DNA of 18,380 nucleotides. Source: Euryarchaeota archaeon UBA4 (GTDB lineage Archaea; Thermoplasmatota; Poseidoniia; Poseidoniales; Thalassarchaeaceae). Position 1 is the stretch's first letter. Each line of letters opens with the position of its first letter. Of this stretch, positions 1 through 7,499 are shown one piece after another. Where the stretch lies: contig DAFQ01000048.1 of NCBI GenBank assembly GCA_002497985.1, positions 1 through 18,380 on the forward strand. The letters are read 5' to 3'. The notes below the pieces were generated by a model. The model saw only the letters and a program-made list of their open reading frames with translations. It did no database searches and was not told the origin of the DNA. Both the position numbers and the translations under genes were made by a program.

Positions 1-560
1 ACGGCAGCGAAGAGGAAAGTCACCGAGTCTATCATCAGGCCGACTTCTATGCCGTACTGGGAAATTACCAGGCCGCCAATCCCTGCACCGAACCCCATCG
101 AGGCCGACCACCCACCAGAGACCAGCGCATTCGCCGTCAGCAGCTCCTCTTCAGTGCACACATTCGGCAAGTAGGCAGTTTGTGCAGGGTCATAGACCGC
201 CCTCCCAATTACCAGGGAGATCGCAAGTAGGTAAATCGTAAACAAATCCCTCTTCAGGTCCAGAGCTAGGAAAGTCACCAGAATGAAGAAGGAAAGAAGG
301 TTTGACCCTAGCATCAATGATTTTCTAGAATAGCGGTCAGCCAGCATTCCCGTAATGGGCTCCAGAGGAGCGAAGGTGAAGCTTCGTGCTACTAGGACCC
401 CCGCTATCGCAAGTGGCGAGTCATCCGTGGCCTCAGCGGCCAGCAGGAACATCGCTATCACTGTGAACCAGTCACCGGTGAACATCACCATGTCGCTGAT
501 GAACAGTTTGCGAAAGCTCCTGTTCTTCCGCAGAAACTCGACGTACCCGATTCCTGCCAT
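1..560 (-). CDS. MFS-type transporter, N-terminal part (3' end outside window)
   Basis: Reading the minus strand from the ATG at 558-560 gives an open frame to the window edge, about 186 residues, starting MAGIGYVEFLRKN. It has strongly hydrophobic helices separated by short loops. The loop after helix 2 holds the MFS signature region (GMLADRYSRKS, around residues 70-80), with acidic then basic residues in the family's usual order. About five membrane helices are visible before the cut. The phrase VIGRAVYDPAQTAYLPN followed by a GWSASMGFGAGIGG helix is typical of the MFS_3/enterobactin-exporter-like (EntS) and macrolide-efflux-like branch, so export of a small molecule is likely. The substrate cannot be told from this half. 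The gene is divergent from orn with a 75-base gap. Family assignment is firm; the branch is less so. Confidence 0.85.
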   Translation of the reverse strand, partial: MAGIGYVEFLRKNRSFRKLFISDMVMFTGDWFTVIAMFLLAAEATDDSPLAIAGVLVARSFTFAPLEPITGMLADRYSRKSLMLGSNLLSFFILVTFLALDLKRDLFTIYLLAISLVIGRAVYDPAQTAYLPNVCTEEELLTANALVSGGWSASMGFGAGIGGLVISQYGIEVGLMIDSVTFLFAA

Positions 561-635
561 GCCTCTTCCCAACGCTTGACGTCTATGATTCTGGTCCCCC
601 AACACTCAAGACAACCACTCTGTCGTCCCTTGTTC
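561..635. promoter_or_regulatory. Divergent intergenic region between MFS gene and orn
   Basis: These 75 bases must hold promoters for both the MFS gene and orn. No Shine-Dalgarno-like purine run precedes either ATG. No convincing TATA box stands out; the most AT-rich patch is around 581-589. Leaderless or near-leaderless transcription is an inference. Confidence 0.25.
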
Positions 636-1169
636 ATGGAGGACAGGCTAGTGTGGATGGACCTGGAGATGACAGGCCTCTATCCAGATGAGAACACCAT
701 CATTGAGATTGCCACTATTGTTACTGAGGGCGACCTGACCATAGTAGCAGAGGGTCCGGCCCTGGCGATTTCACAACCCGAGTCGGAGCTGGCCAAGATG
801 GATGACTGGAACCTTACACACCATACAAAGAACGGTCTGCTGAAGAGAGTCCGCAATGACAGTGTCCCAATGGCCGAGGCGGAGAGGATGACCTTGGAAT
901 TCCTGATGGAACACTGCCTTGCCGGCGTCCCACCCCTATGTGGAAACACCATAGGGCAGGACCGCAGATTTCTGAGGAGATACATGCCCGAACTCCACGA
1001 GTTCTTCCACTACAGGAGCGTCGATGTAACCTCCGTGAAGGAGATTGTGAGGCGTTGGTACCCCAAGGCGCCCAGGTTCTCCAAGCCCTCCGGCCACAGG
1101 GCACTGGATGACATCAGGGGAAGCATCGAGGAACTTTCCCACTTCAGGGAGCACGTCTTCAGGGACTGA
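636..1169 (+). CDS. orn: Oligoribonuclease (DEDDh 3'-5' exonuclease)
   Basis: A 177-residue protein close to the E. coli Orn length (181). Orn degrades 2-5 nt RNA leftovers and pGpG-like dinucleotides to mononucleotides in the cytoplasm. All DEDDh catalytic positions are present: D9 and E11 in WMDLEMTGL, D109 in the near-invariant LCGNTIGQDRRFL, and H154 and D159 in GHRALDDIRGS. The segment RYMPELHEFFHYRSVDV also matches Orn closely. I chose the ATG at 636 because the family starts just before the W-MDLEMTGL strand; the open frame continues upstream to a TTG at 576, but those 20 residues do not resemble Orn. The 3' end overlaps the convergent JAMM gene by 11 bases. Orn is common in Proteobacteria, Actinobacteria and eukaryotes and unusual in archaea, so acquisition by transfer is likely. 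Confidence 0.95.
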   Translation: MEDRLVWMDLEMTGLYPDENTIIEIATIVTEGDLTIVAEGPALAISQPESELAKMDDWNLTHHTKNGLLKRVRNDSVPMAEAERMTLEFLMEHCLAGVPPLCGNTIGQDRRFLRRYMPELHEFFHYRSVDVTSVKEIVRRWYPKAPRFSKPSGHRALDDIRGSIEELSHFREHVFRD

Positions 1170-1911
1170 TCAGGATTGGGTTTCCCTCGGAATCCGTCAG
1201 AATAAGATTCACCCCCAGGCCAGTCCTGTGGAATGCGATGATTTCCAATCCGTGAATCCGGTGCCCGGTAATCGCCCTACCGATTGCCGGATGGTCCGAA
1301 TCTTCGGTGTCGTCAACCTCCTCGGGACTCAGCCTCCTCCTTGTTCCTTCGACATCGTCAAACCAGGGGAGGATTCCCTCAGGCGAGTAGCGAACACCTA
1401 GGATCATGTCGCACCCCTCTGTCCACTGCGCCGCCTCGGCATCAGCCCCGCTTGGAATCGCGACAGCATTCGGATGGGTGTGAATCCAGTGGGTGAACCT
1501 GCCTCCTCTGGCCCCCCTGTCCTCGGAGAAGATTCCATCTACCCACTCTTCGGGAACATGGTGGACAGAGTACGAGTCGCCCCTGTTGACCAGATGGGGA
1601 GGGCCAAGGACGAAGCCCTGGCCGGCGAACAAACCTGACGTGTAGTCGCAGCCGTGGAATGACTCGGCGACACCCTCCGGGTGGGGGATGCTCGAATTCG
1701 GATCAAGCCCAACTAGAATTTCATCGGGAAGAGATTGAAAAGTCCACTCTAGGATAGCCGAAAGTGTGTCTATCGGCATCAGTAGAATAGCCGGATAATC
1801 GTCTCGGCAGTCCAATGAGTGTTGATTGTACTGAGCCGCAGCCCTGACAAGCCAGTCTTCTGCCACGCACTCGGGCTCCCGTTCGGAGACTTGAGTTCGA
1901 CGGATGCTCAA
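1159..1911 (-). CDS. JAMM/MPN+ domain metalloprotease (putative isopeptidase)
   Basis: A 250-residue protein with a complete JAMM zinc motif in the middle: H144-x-H146, seven residues, S154-x-x-D157 (HTHPNAVAIPSGAD). The upstream glutamate is probably E121 or E122 in VPEEWVDG. JAMM enzymes are zinc isopeptidases; archaeal ones such as HvJAMM1 remove ubiquitin-like SAMP modifiers or process sulfur-carrier proteins. The flanking N-terminal about 110 and C-terminal about 80 residues are not ones I recognise, and the protein is longer than minimal archaeal JAMMs (about 140 residues), so the substrate is open. The frame starts at TTG 1909-1911, directly after an in-frame TAA and overlapping the taw2 stop by 4 bases (TTGA). 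A GTG at 1866 is the alternative start. The gene is probably co-transcribed and translationally coupled with taw2. No signal peptide or membrane helix is seen, so it should be cytoplasmic. Confidence 0.75.
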   Translation of the reverse strand: MSIRRTQVSEREPECVAEDWLVRAAAQYNQHSLDCRDDYPAILLMPIDTLSAILEWTFQSLPDEILVGLDPNSSIPHPEGVAESFHGCDYTSGLFAGQGFVLGPPHLVNRGDSYSVHHVPEEWVDGIFSEDRGARGGRFTHWIHTHPNAVAIPSGADAEAAQWTEGCDMILGVRYSPEGILPWFDDVEGTRRRLSPEEVDDTEDSDHPAIGRAITGHRIHGLEIIAFHRTGLGVNLILTDSEGNPILISP

Positions 1912-2768
1912 TTAACGTCAATGTCCAGAACCATGTGATCCCATCTTGGGGCGTAACTCTTGACTCTGACCAGTTCTGTGACGACGAAATCGGATTCAGG
2001 CCTGATGCTCCGAAGCCTGGCAGTGATTTCCTCTGACCACTCGTCATGAGAACCAGGTCTGGCAAGGCCATGAACGTGAAGGGTACCGCCAGATTTCTTC
2101 AGTACTCCCAGAGCCGCTTCAAAACTCCCCTCTGCGGAAGGCAGGAGTCCCAGAAGTACCCTATCGGATACCCCGTCTAGTTCGATGGCCGCTTGGCGGT
2201 TGTCCCCCTCGTGAATGGTGCACCTGCCCTCTACGCCATTTCTCCGTAAGTTCCACTTCAGTGCATTTACGGCTTCCTGATTCCATTCGCAGCAATGCAC
2301 ATGGGAAGCTTTCGAGTGAATCAGGATCGGAAGGGAGTAGTACCCAATACCAGAGAACATATCGACAACAACATCACCCGTATTGGCGATTTCACCCATC
2401 CTCCTGCGCTCATTGACGTTCCCAGCCGAGAACATGCACTTTGTCAGATTGTATCCGTAGTCAACGCCACTCTCTCTCCTAACTACCCAGTCATCATCTC
2501 CCAGCAGCATCTTGACGCCGCTCTCCCTGGTTTCCCCGGATACCTCTCCCATTTGCCCCAGTCTGCTGGCATCCAGCCCCTTTGCGACTGCCCTCCAGAG
2601 CCCCTCGTCTCTGAAGCCCGGCCAGTCACCTTCAGTGAATGCGTCCGATGGAAGCAGGACAACATCAGAGAATCTCTCCCACCTCTTTGGCAATGGCCCA
2701 GGGAGACTCCCACCAAGGTAACTCGACACTGAGTCTGCAAGCCTCCCGTGAGGCCCCCTCCCCGACAT
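1908..2768 (-). CDS. taw2: TYW2/Taw2-type tRNA-Phe wyosine aminocarboxypropyltransferase
   Basis: A 286-residue class I SAM-dependent enzyme of the Trm5/TYW2 family. Taw2 transfers the 3-amino-3-carboxypropyl group of SAM to the wyosine precursor at G37 of tRNA-Phe, on the wybutosine pathway found only in archaea and eukaryotes. The N-terminal part has the family's LPKRWERFSDVVLLP strand (27-40). The core has Y104 and NLTKCMFSAGN (107-117), the SAM motif VVDMFSGIGYYSLP (134-147), CEWNQEAV (160-167), GDNR (188-191) and SYAPRWDHMVLDI near the end. Motif IV reads LGLLPSAEG (206-214), like the GLIPSSE of TYW2, not the NLP of the Trm5 guanine-N1 methyltransferases; this is the reason for calling Taw2. 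The start is the ATG at 2768. The downstream JAMM gene overlaps it by 4 bases. Confidence 0.88.
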   Translation of the reverse strand: MSGRGPHGRLADSVSSYLGGSLPGPLPKRWERFSDVVLLPSDAFTEGDWPGFRDEGLWRAVAKGLDASRLGQMGEVSGETRESGVKMLLGDDDWVVRRESGVDYGYNLTKCMFSAGNVNERRRMGEIANTGDVVVDMFSGIGYYSLPILIHSKASHVHCCEWNQEAVNALKWNLRRNGVEGRCTIHEGDNRQAAIELDGVSDRVLLGLLPSAEGSFEAALGVLKKSGGTLHVHGLARPGSHDEWSEEITARLRSIRPESDFVVTELVRVKSYAPRWDHMVLDIDVN

Positions 2769-2810
2769 ACGCCCCGATGGGGGAACATTTCTGATTCAGA
2801 CTTATGGTAG

Positions 2811-2836
2811 GGCGCACGCCCCCAAGGGCGTGCGTC
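2811..2836 (+). promoter_or_regulatory. GC-rich inverted repeat spanning the GTG start of the 984-residue surface protein
   Basis: CGCACGCCC (2813-2821) and GGGCGTGCG (2826-2834) form a perfect 9-base inverted repeat around a CCAA loop. G:U and G:C pairs can extend it to 2811/2836. The GTG start at 2830-2832 lies inside the right arm. If the mRNA has a leader, the hairpin would hide the start codon. If the transcript is leaderless, with the TTAT at 2802-2805 as the TATA remnant 25-28 bases upstream, this would instead be a DNA palindrome straddling the transcription start and a possible operator. The inverted repeat is seen directly; its function is inference. Confidence 0.35.
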
Positions 2837-5784
2837 GACAGTCGCTAGTGTTGGTGATTATTCTCATCGCCCCCCTAGCTGCAGCCGCCCCCCCTCCCGG
2901 GCAACCCGAGGTTTCCAATGAGATATGCTCCACATGGAACAGTAGCGAGGGAGTCTGCGACGACTATGACTCGGACTTGGATGCGACCACTTCCAATGAA
3001 TGGGTCGAGGGACATGTCCGAATTTCCATGGAGAGCGCATCGGCCATTGAGATGAGCCTCGAACTCGCCATTCACGAACTCCCAAGAGACGATCTCGGAT
3101 TGATCGACTTAGACATGCAGGGAGACAGCGACCCTTCTGATGGAATCCCTGCCGATTACATTCGAAACTATCGTGATTTGATACGCGATGATTCTTCTGT
3201 CGAGGATAGGCTGATCGAGAAGGTCGAGCAAATAATCCAACAAGTAGTCGATGAGAATTTTCCCAATGCTACGGCGAGCCCACTCCTGCCTACGTCAGAA
3301 ATCAGTTTTTTTGACCACGATGCATCATCATGCACGCTCAATCCGGATATTGATTCAATAGACGAGGAGAATGGAATGGAGAACGACCCGTTTCATCCTC
3401 CGATTTGCCTTCAATCGGTATTGACCTTGAATGTCAATCCAACGAACATTGGCATGGACCCAGATACGGGGGACATAGACAGGGTGATGCAGGGCCTCAT
3501 GGCTATGGGGGGAGAGGTAACTACAAACTTCACAACAATCGCAACATCAGGACATTACATCGAATATGTGATGATACCACCTTCATATTCGAGTATCATT
3601 GATGTCAACGAACCAGCGGAAATTTTCTGGACGGAGCAGGGCCAAATGCAATTCTCTGGAGCCAGAGTGGCGATAGACAACCTTGCAGGGTTCCCCTGGT
3701 CTTCTCCAACATCGATTGACTTAGTTACGGTACTGGGGAGTGATGATGATCAGCCAGATTGGCAAAACCTTGCAGGGCCCTCGTTGAGCTTGGACCTGTA
3801 CATCGATGTCAGGGACCGAATGAGCAGTCGAATAGACATGGAACTCGGCATACACCATCTGAGCGCAGAAACTCTGGCAGAGTGGGGCTTGAACCTTGAA
3901 ACCTCGACAATAAAACTAGACTCAGTGACCTCAGATGGCATTAGGATGTTTGATTCAGAAATGGATGTCGATGCACAAGAATTGCTAAGCACGATCCCAG
4001 TAGACTCACTCTCAGATACATTTTCTGAAGCTCTGGGGGTAGAAGTCGCCTTCCAGGCGCCCACTTTCTCGCCTTCTGATGATTCAGGGGGACTGATGTT
4101 TCAGCATATCCCGGGTGTGACATGTGGGGAGAGTCTGGCATACAGATACTGCCTGGGAACGAGCAGCCCTATGGCGAGTACCCACCCAGTAACACTCCAA
4201 ACTAGCACTTCCTCATCCGAGATGCATATCTCAAGCATCGTCAACCAACTGATTAAGCACGCAGAGGGCGATGTTTCAACAATGGACCTGTCGAAAATGA
4301 CCGACGAGGATCTCGCCGCACTCATGAGTGTCCTGGGAGTCGAGGTGGATGTGGATTTGAGCTTCATCCAAGACCTCCTACCAGAGAATTTCCCTGCATC
4401 GGATGTCAGAATCACCGTCCTCCTTCCTGAATGGCTGGAATCTACCGGATCAACCCCTGACTCATTGGTTTTCACCGCAAATATAGGTGACAGCTCGACA
4501 CAGAAGATAGGTCTTGAAGGAGCAAGCCCATTCGATTGGGAGCACCCGATCTGTCTGGAATCAACTCCATGCGAAGGGGACAGCCCGGATCTACTATGCT
4601 CAGCATCTCAGAAGACATGCGTGTCCTTCGAGGTCAGCATTGACATAGAATCCGTCGCAATACACGAACTTACAGCATCCGCCTCGGTCCGCTTCTCTTC
4701 TGAAGTGACCCTTGAGATTTACAGGTTGGGAATAGACCCGGGAGAGGACGAGATAGATCTCCTGCCAGTTCCCGCTGACATATTGAGGAGAATAATTGTC
4801 ATTGGCGATAGACTGGAGGGAGGGCTTCTGGCCGGCTCCGACTTGGAATCATCGATAGACACGGGATTCGGCGAGCCGATCGACTTCGAGGTTTCCAACA
4901 ACGGGATTCAGGAGCTAGCTAGGACTCTGACCGAGTCGTCATCCGAGATGATAGCGGAACTCGGCGAAATAGGCCTCGAGAACCAGGACCTCGGTATCGG
5001 CTACTACTCATTCAATGCGAATCTGGAAAGAACCCCATTCACTGCTGATTTCGGCACCATACAGATGAGGGATGATCCGGAAACGAGTGACAGGGTCCCA
5101 CTGAAGCTCCTGAGCAGGATAGATAACGCGGAGATTGAAATGTCCCTGAGGCAGGACCAGGTGGATATCTCCATCCAACCCGCATCAGTCGCCCTGAGGG
5201 CATCATCAGTGATCGCTTCTGCATATGGGATGCCGTTCTTCTCAGACACTGGGATGCAAATCGAAGGCGCCTCAATCACACAGAGAATCACACCATTGAT
5301 GGAGCACACCGTTTTTGGGACCGTCAAGTCATCAGCCAGATTCCAGATTCTGATGCCCGACTCGGTGAGAATAGTCTCTTTCGAAAGCGAAATGGGCCTG
5401 GGTGAGCTGGGGACAATCAGCGGGCGGCAGGTCATCAATTACTCGCTCCCGACATGTCCGGAGGCAGAGTCGTGGGCGCAATGCAGCAAGAACTCCAATA
5501 CTGATACTGTGACCTACTCAATCGAGGTCACATGGATTTTCTTGATTGGGGAGCTGGCGCCCTATGCCCTCGTCCTAGTGGTGTTCTTCTCCCTGTCTGT
5601 TAGCAGATTCCGTAGAAAGAGGAAGGAGCGGAAGGAGCGGAAGACAAAGAGGCTGGCCGATACGGAGGCGAAGGAACTGGAAGTCACAATGGAACGGGAG
5701 TTTGGAAAACTGGAGGAAAAACTGGTATTGGTAGAAGAGCAGTTCTTTGACGAGGACGAATCTAGCGATGGAAATGCTCCCTGA
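2830..5784 (+). CDS. Large secreted, C-terminally membrane-anchored protein with three ~265-residue modules, function unknown
   Basis: A 984-residue protein I cannot assign to a known family. It begins with a signal peptide: RRQ, a hydrophobic run LVLVIILIAPLAAAA, then a proline-rich start of the mature part. It ends with one membrane helix (about residues 910-926), a very basic stretch (RKRKERKERK), a predicted coiled coil and an acidic tail (FFDEDESSD). The topology is therefore outside bulk and cytoplasmic tail. Three related blocks start at similar motifs: ELAIHEL (78-84), ELGIHHL (338-344) and VAIHEL (609-614). Each also has a later hydrophobic strand ending in proline (VMIPP, VLLPE, ILMPD). 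Scattered cysteines look paired, as expected outside the cell, and N-glycosylation sequons are present. The start is the GTG at 2830; GTG or TTG codons at 2848-2854 are alternatives. Its last 23 bases overlap the end of uvrC on the other strand. Confidence 0.85.
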   Translation: MRRQSLVLVIILIAPLAAAAPPPGQPEVSNEICSTWNSSEGVCDDYDSDLDATTSNEWVEGHVRISMESASAIEMSLELAIHELPRDDLGLIDLDMQGDSDPSDGIPADYIRNYRDLIRDDSSVEDRLIEKVEQIIQQVVDENFPNATASPLLPTSEISFFDHDASSCTLNPDIDSIDEENGMENDPFHPPICLQSVLTLNVNPTNIGMDPDTGDIDRVMQGLMAMGGEVTTNFTTIATSGHYIEYVMIPPSYSSIIDVNEPAEIFWTEQGQMQFSGARVAIDNLAGFPWSSPTSIDLVTVLGSDDDQPDWQNLAGPSLSLDLYIDVRDRMSSRIDMELGIHHLSAETLAEWGLNLETSTIKLDSVTSDGIRMFDSEMDVDAQELLSTIPVDSLSDTFSEALGVEVAFQAPTFSPSDDSGGLMFQHIPGVTCGESLAYRYCLGTSSPMASTHPVTLQTSTSSSEMHISSIVNQLIKHAEGDVSTMDLSKMTDEDLAALMSVLGVEVDVDLSFIQDLLPENFPASDVRITVLLPEWLESTGSTPDSLVFTANIGDSSTQKIGLEGASPFDWEHPICLESTPCEGDSPDLLCSASQKTCVSFEVSIDIESVAIHELTASASVRFSSEVTLEIYRLGIDPGEDEIDLLPVPADILRRIIVIGDRLEGGLLAGSDLESSIDTGFGEPIDFEVSNNGIQELARTLTESSSEMIAELGEIGLENQDLGIGYYSFNANLERTPFTADFGTIQMRDDPETSDRVPLKLLSRIDNAEIEMSLRQDQVDISIQPASVALRASSVIASAYGMPFFSDTGMQIEGASITQRITPLMEHTVFGTVKSSARFQILMPDSVRIVSFESEMGLGELGTISGRQVINYSLPTCPEAESWAQCSKNSNTDTVTYSIEVTWIFLIGELAPYALVLVVFFSLSVSRFRRKRKERKERKTKRLADTEAKELEVTMEREFGKLEEKLVLVEEQFFDEDESSDGNAP

Positions 5785-7462
5785 TCCTCTCTGCCATTGA
5801 CCCACCAATGCCAGGGACCCTCCTCAAATCAGCCACACTAGCATGCTCGATACCGCTTCTACCTCCGAAGTGACGGAGGAGGGACTGAATCTTCTTGGCG
5901 CCAAGTCCGTCGATGTCCTCGAGAGGGTCCCTTAGGGCCCCCTTTGTCCTCCTTTTTCTGTGGTATTGGTTGACAAATCTATGCGCTTCATCCCTCGAGT
6001 GTATTAGGACCCTGCCACGCCTGTCTAGAACAAGAGGGTCCATTCCATGGACGTGCAGGGTCTCTTCCCTCTTAGCCAATGACGCAAGTGTGAAGCTCTC
6101 GCGTGGAACCTTGTCCCCTAGCATCTTGCTTATTGTCGAAAGGTGGGTCTCACCTCCGTCCAGGAGGAGCAAATCAGGCCATTCATCCTGATGCTTCAGC
6201 CATCTCTCAATTACCTCTGACATCATTCGAAGATCGTCGTTTGCCTCGGTTTTCACTCTGTATGTCCTGTACTCCTTCTTGGAGGGCCTTCCATTCCTGA
6301 AGACCACGGAGGCACCCACTCTCTCAACTCCCTGAAGCTGAGCCATGTCAAAGCAAACCAAGTGATTCAGAGTGTCTAGCCCAATGAGCCTAGCCGCATC
6401 ATCCGCCGCCTTCTGCTCTAGGTTCCCAGACCCCTTCGTCCAAGAACGCCTAACGAGGATCTCAGCGTTTTTGTCGGCCATTCCCCTTAGTTCTGCCAAG
6501 TCCCCCCTCTTTGGGGTCCTGACTTCAACAGAGGATCCCCTGACTTCCTTCAGCCATGATACTACTGACTCACCCACCGTTGATGGCACGAGTATCCTCT
6601 TCGGGGGTTTCCCATTCGAGTAGTGCTCAACAAGAACACAGGATACAGACTCTGAGACATCGCCCCTGTGGATGAGGGGATACTCAGTTTGCCCCTCTAC
6701 CACGCCCTCCTTGGCATGGAGTATGGTGACCATCCCAGTGTCACCAGTTGAGGCGAAACCTATCGCGTCACAATCCTGGTAGAACCTGCTATGAATCGCC
6801 CTTTGAGATATCGTCTCATTCACCGATGCAATAAGATTCCTGGATCTAGCTGCAGCTTCGTACCTGAGGTTGCTACTGTGCTCATCCATCTCGTCCTGCA
6901 GACCCCTAATGAGGAGTCCAGCATCACCATCTAGGATGCTCACAACAGCCTTGACCCTCCTTTGGTAGTCATCTGAGTCACCTGAATCGATGTAACCGAA
7001 AGGCAGATTGTTGCGATTGTCCCTGATTCCGAAGAACCGTCTTAGAAGCTCAACGACCTTCTTCGCGGCACCAGCGTCGGAAAAAGGCCCCCAACGGCGA
7101 GAATCTTTGGGAGGGTGCCTCGAGTACAGGATTCGAGGCAAATCATGGGAAGTGAGGGCGATGAAGGGAAACGACTTGTCGTCCTTCAACAGGGAGTTGA
7201 ATTTGGGTTTGTGCTTTCTGATCAGCTGCCTCTCTAGGATTAGCGCCTCAGAAGGACTCTTTGTCACTATGAAATCCACCTTATCCGACTCTGAGACTAG
7301 TCTTGGGATCATATCCCGATCCGGATTACTGGAGAAGTAAGAAGAAACCCGAGACTCCAAGTCAGTAGCCTTTCCGACGTACATTACATCCTCATCGGAC
7401 CTTCTGAAAAGGTATACCCCGGGCTTGTTTGGAAGGTCAAGAGAGCCCCTGTCGACAGTCAT
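5762..7462 (-). CDS. uvrC: Excinuclease ABC subunit C, lacking the usual iron-sulfur cysteines
   Basis: A 566-residue UvrC, the dual-incision nuclease of bacterial-type nucleotide excision repair (works with UvrA/UvrB, not in this window). Domains in order: GIY-YIG nuclease (GVY 15-17, YVG 28-30, R38, E77, N89); a UVR helix pair (about 190-225, GLQDEMDEHSSNLRYEAAARSR) that contacts UvrB; an RNase H-like 5'-incision domain with D372 (CFDMAQLQG), D435 (LLDGGETHL) and H494 (RDEAHRF); and a tandem helix-hairpin-helix (about 517-566, GLGAKKIQ and VPGIGGSMAERI). The segment after the first nuclease domain that usually carries four cysteines for a 4Fe-4S cluster has none here; the whole protein has only three cysteines, all elsewhere. 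The usual DISH motif reads DMAQ. It is slightly shorter than bacterial UvrC (about 600). The ATG at 7462 lies 13 residues before the conserved PGVY. Confidence 0.95.
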   Translation of the reverse strand: MTVDRGSLDLPNKPGVYLFRRSDEDVMYVGKATDLESRVSSYFSSNPDRDMIPRLVSESDKVDFIVTKSPSEALILERQLIRKHKPKFNSLLKDDKSFPFIALTSHDLPRILYSRHPPKDSRRWGPFSDAGAAKKVVELLRRFFGIRDNRNNLPFGYIDSGDSDDYQRRVKAVVSILDGDAGLLIRGLQDEMDEHSSNLRYEAAARSRNLIASVNETISQRAIHSRFYQDCDAIGFASTGDTGMVTILHAKEGVVEGQTEYPLIHRGDVSESVSCVLVEHYSNGKPPKRILVPSTVGESVVSWLKEVRGSSVEVRTPKRGDLAELRGMADKNAEILVRRSWTKGSGNLEQKAADDAARLIGLDTLNHLVCFDMAQLQGVERVGASVVFRNGRPSKKEYRTYRVKTEANDDLRMMSEVIERWLKHQDEWPDLLLLDGGETHLSTISKMLGDKVPRESFTLASLAKREETLHVHGMDPLVLDRRGRVLIHSRDEAHRFVNQYHRKRRTKGALRDPLEDIDGLGAKKIQSLLRHFGGRSGIEHASVADLRRVPGIGGSMAERIREHFHR

Positions 7463-7499
7463 TTACGTTGATGCGCCGGAGGTCAATACCCATGAACCC
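7463..7499. promoter_or_regulatory. 37-base divergent promoter gap between uvrC and the STAND gene
   Basis: With uvrC starting at the ATG 7462 and the STAND gene at the GTG 7500, only 37 bases separate two divergent genes. Neither has a Shine-Dalgarno sequence. ATTTACG at 7461-7467 is a weak TATA-like element 33-39 bases before the GTG. Each promoter probably reaches into the other gene's first codons, so the two are likely expressed in a linked way (inference). Confidence 0.25.

Noticed and set aside
1908..2768. Trm5 (tRNA m1G37 methyltransferase) as the identity of the Taw2 gene
   Set aside because: The catalytic motif IV reads LGLLPSAEG, as in TYW2, rather than the NLP expected for Trm5.
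7425..7499. TTG start for the STAND gene at 7425
   Set aside because: It would overlap the uvrC start by 38 bases and uses a rare start codon; the added residues are not part of the winged helix.
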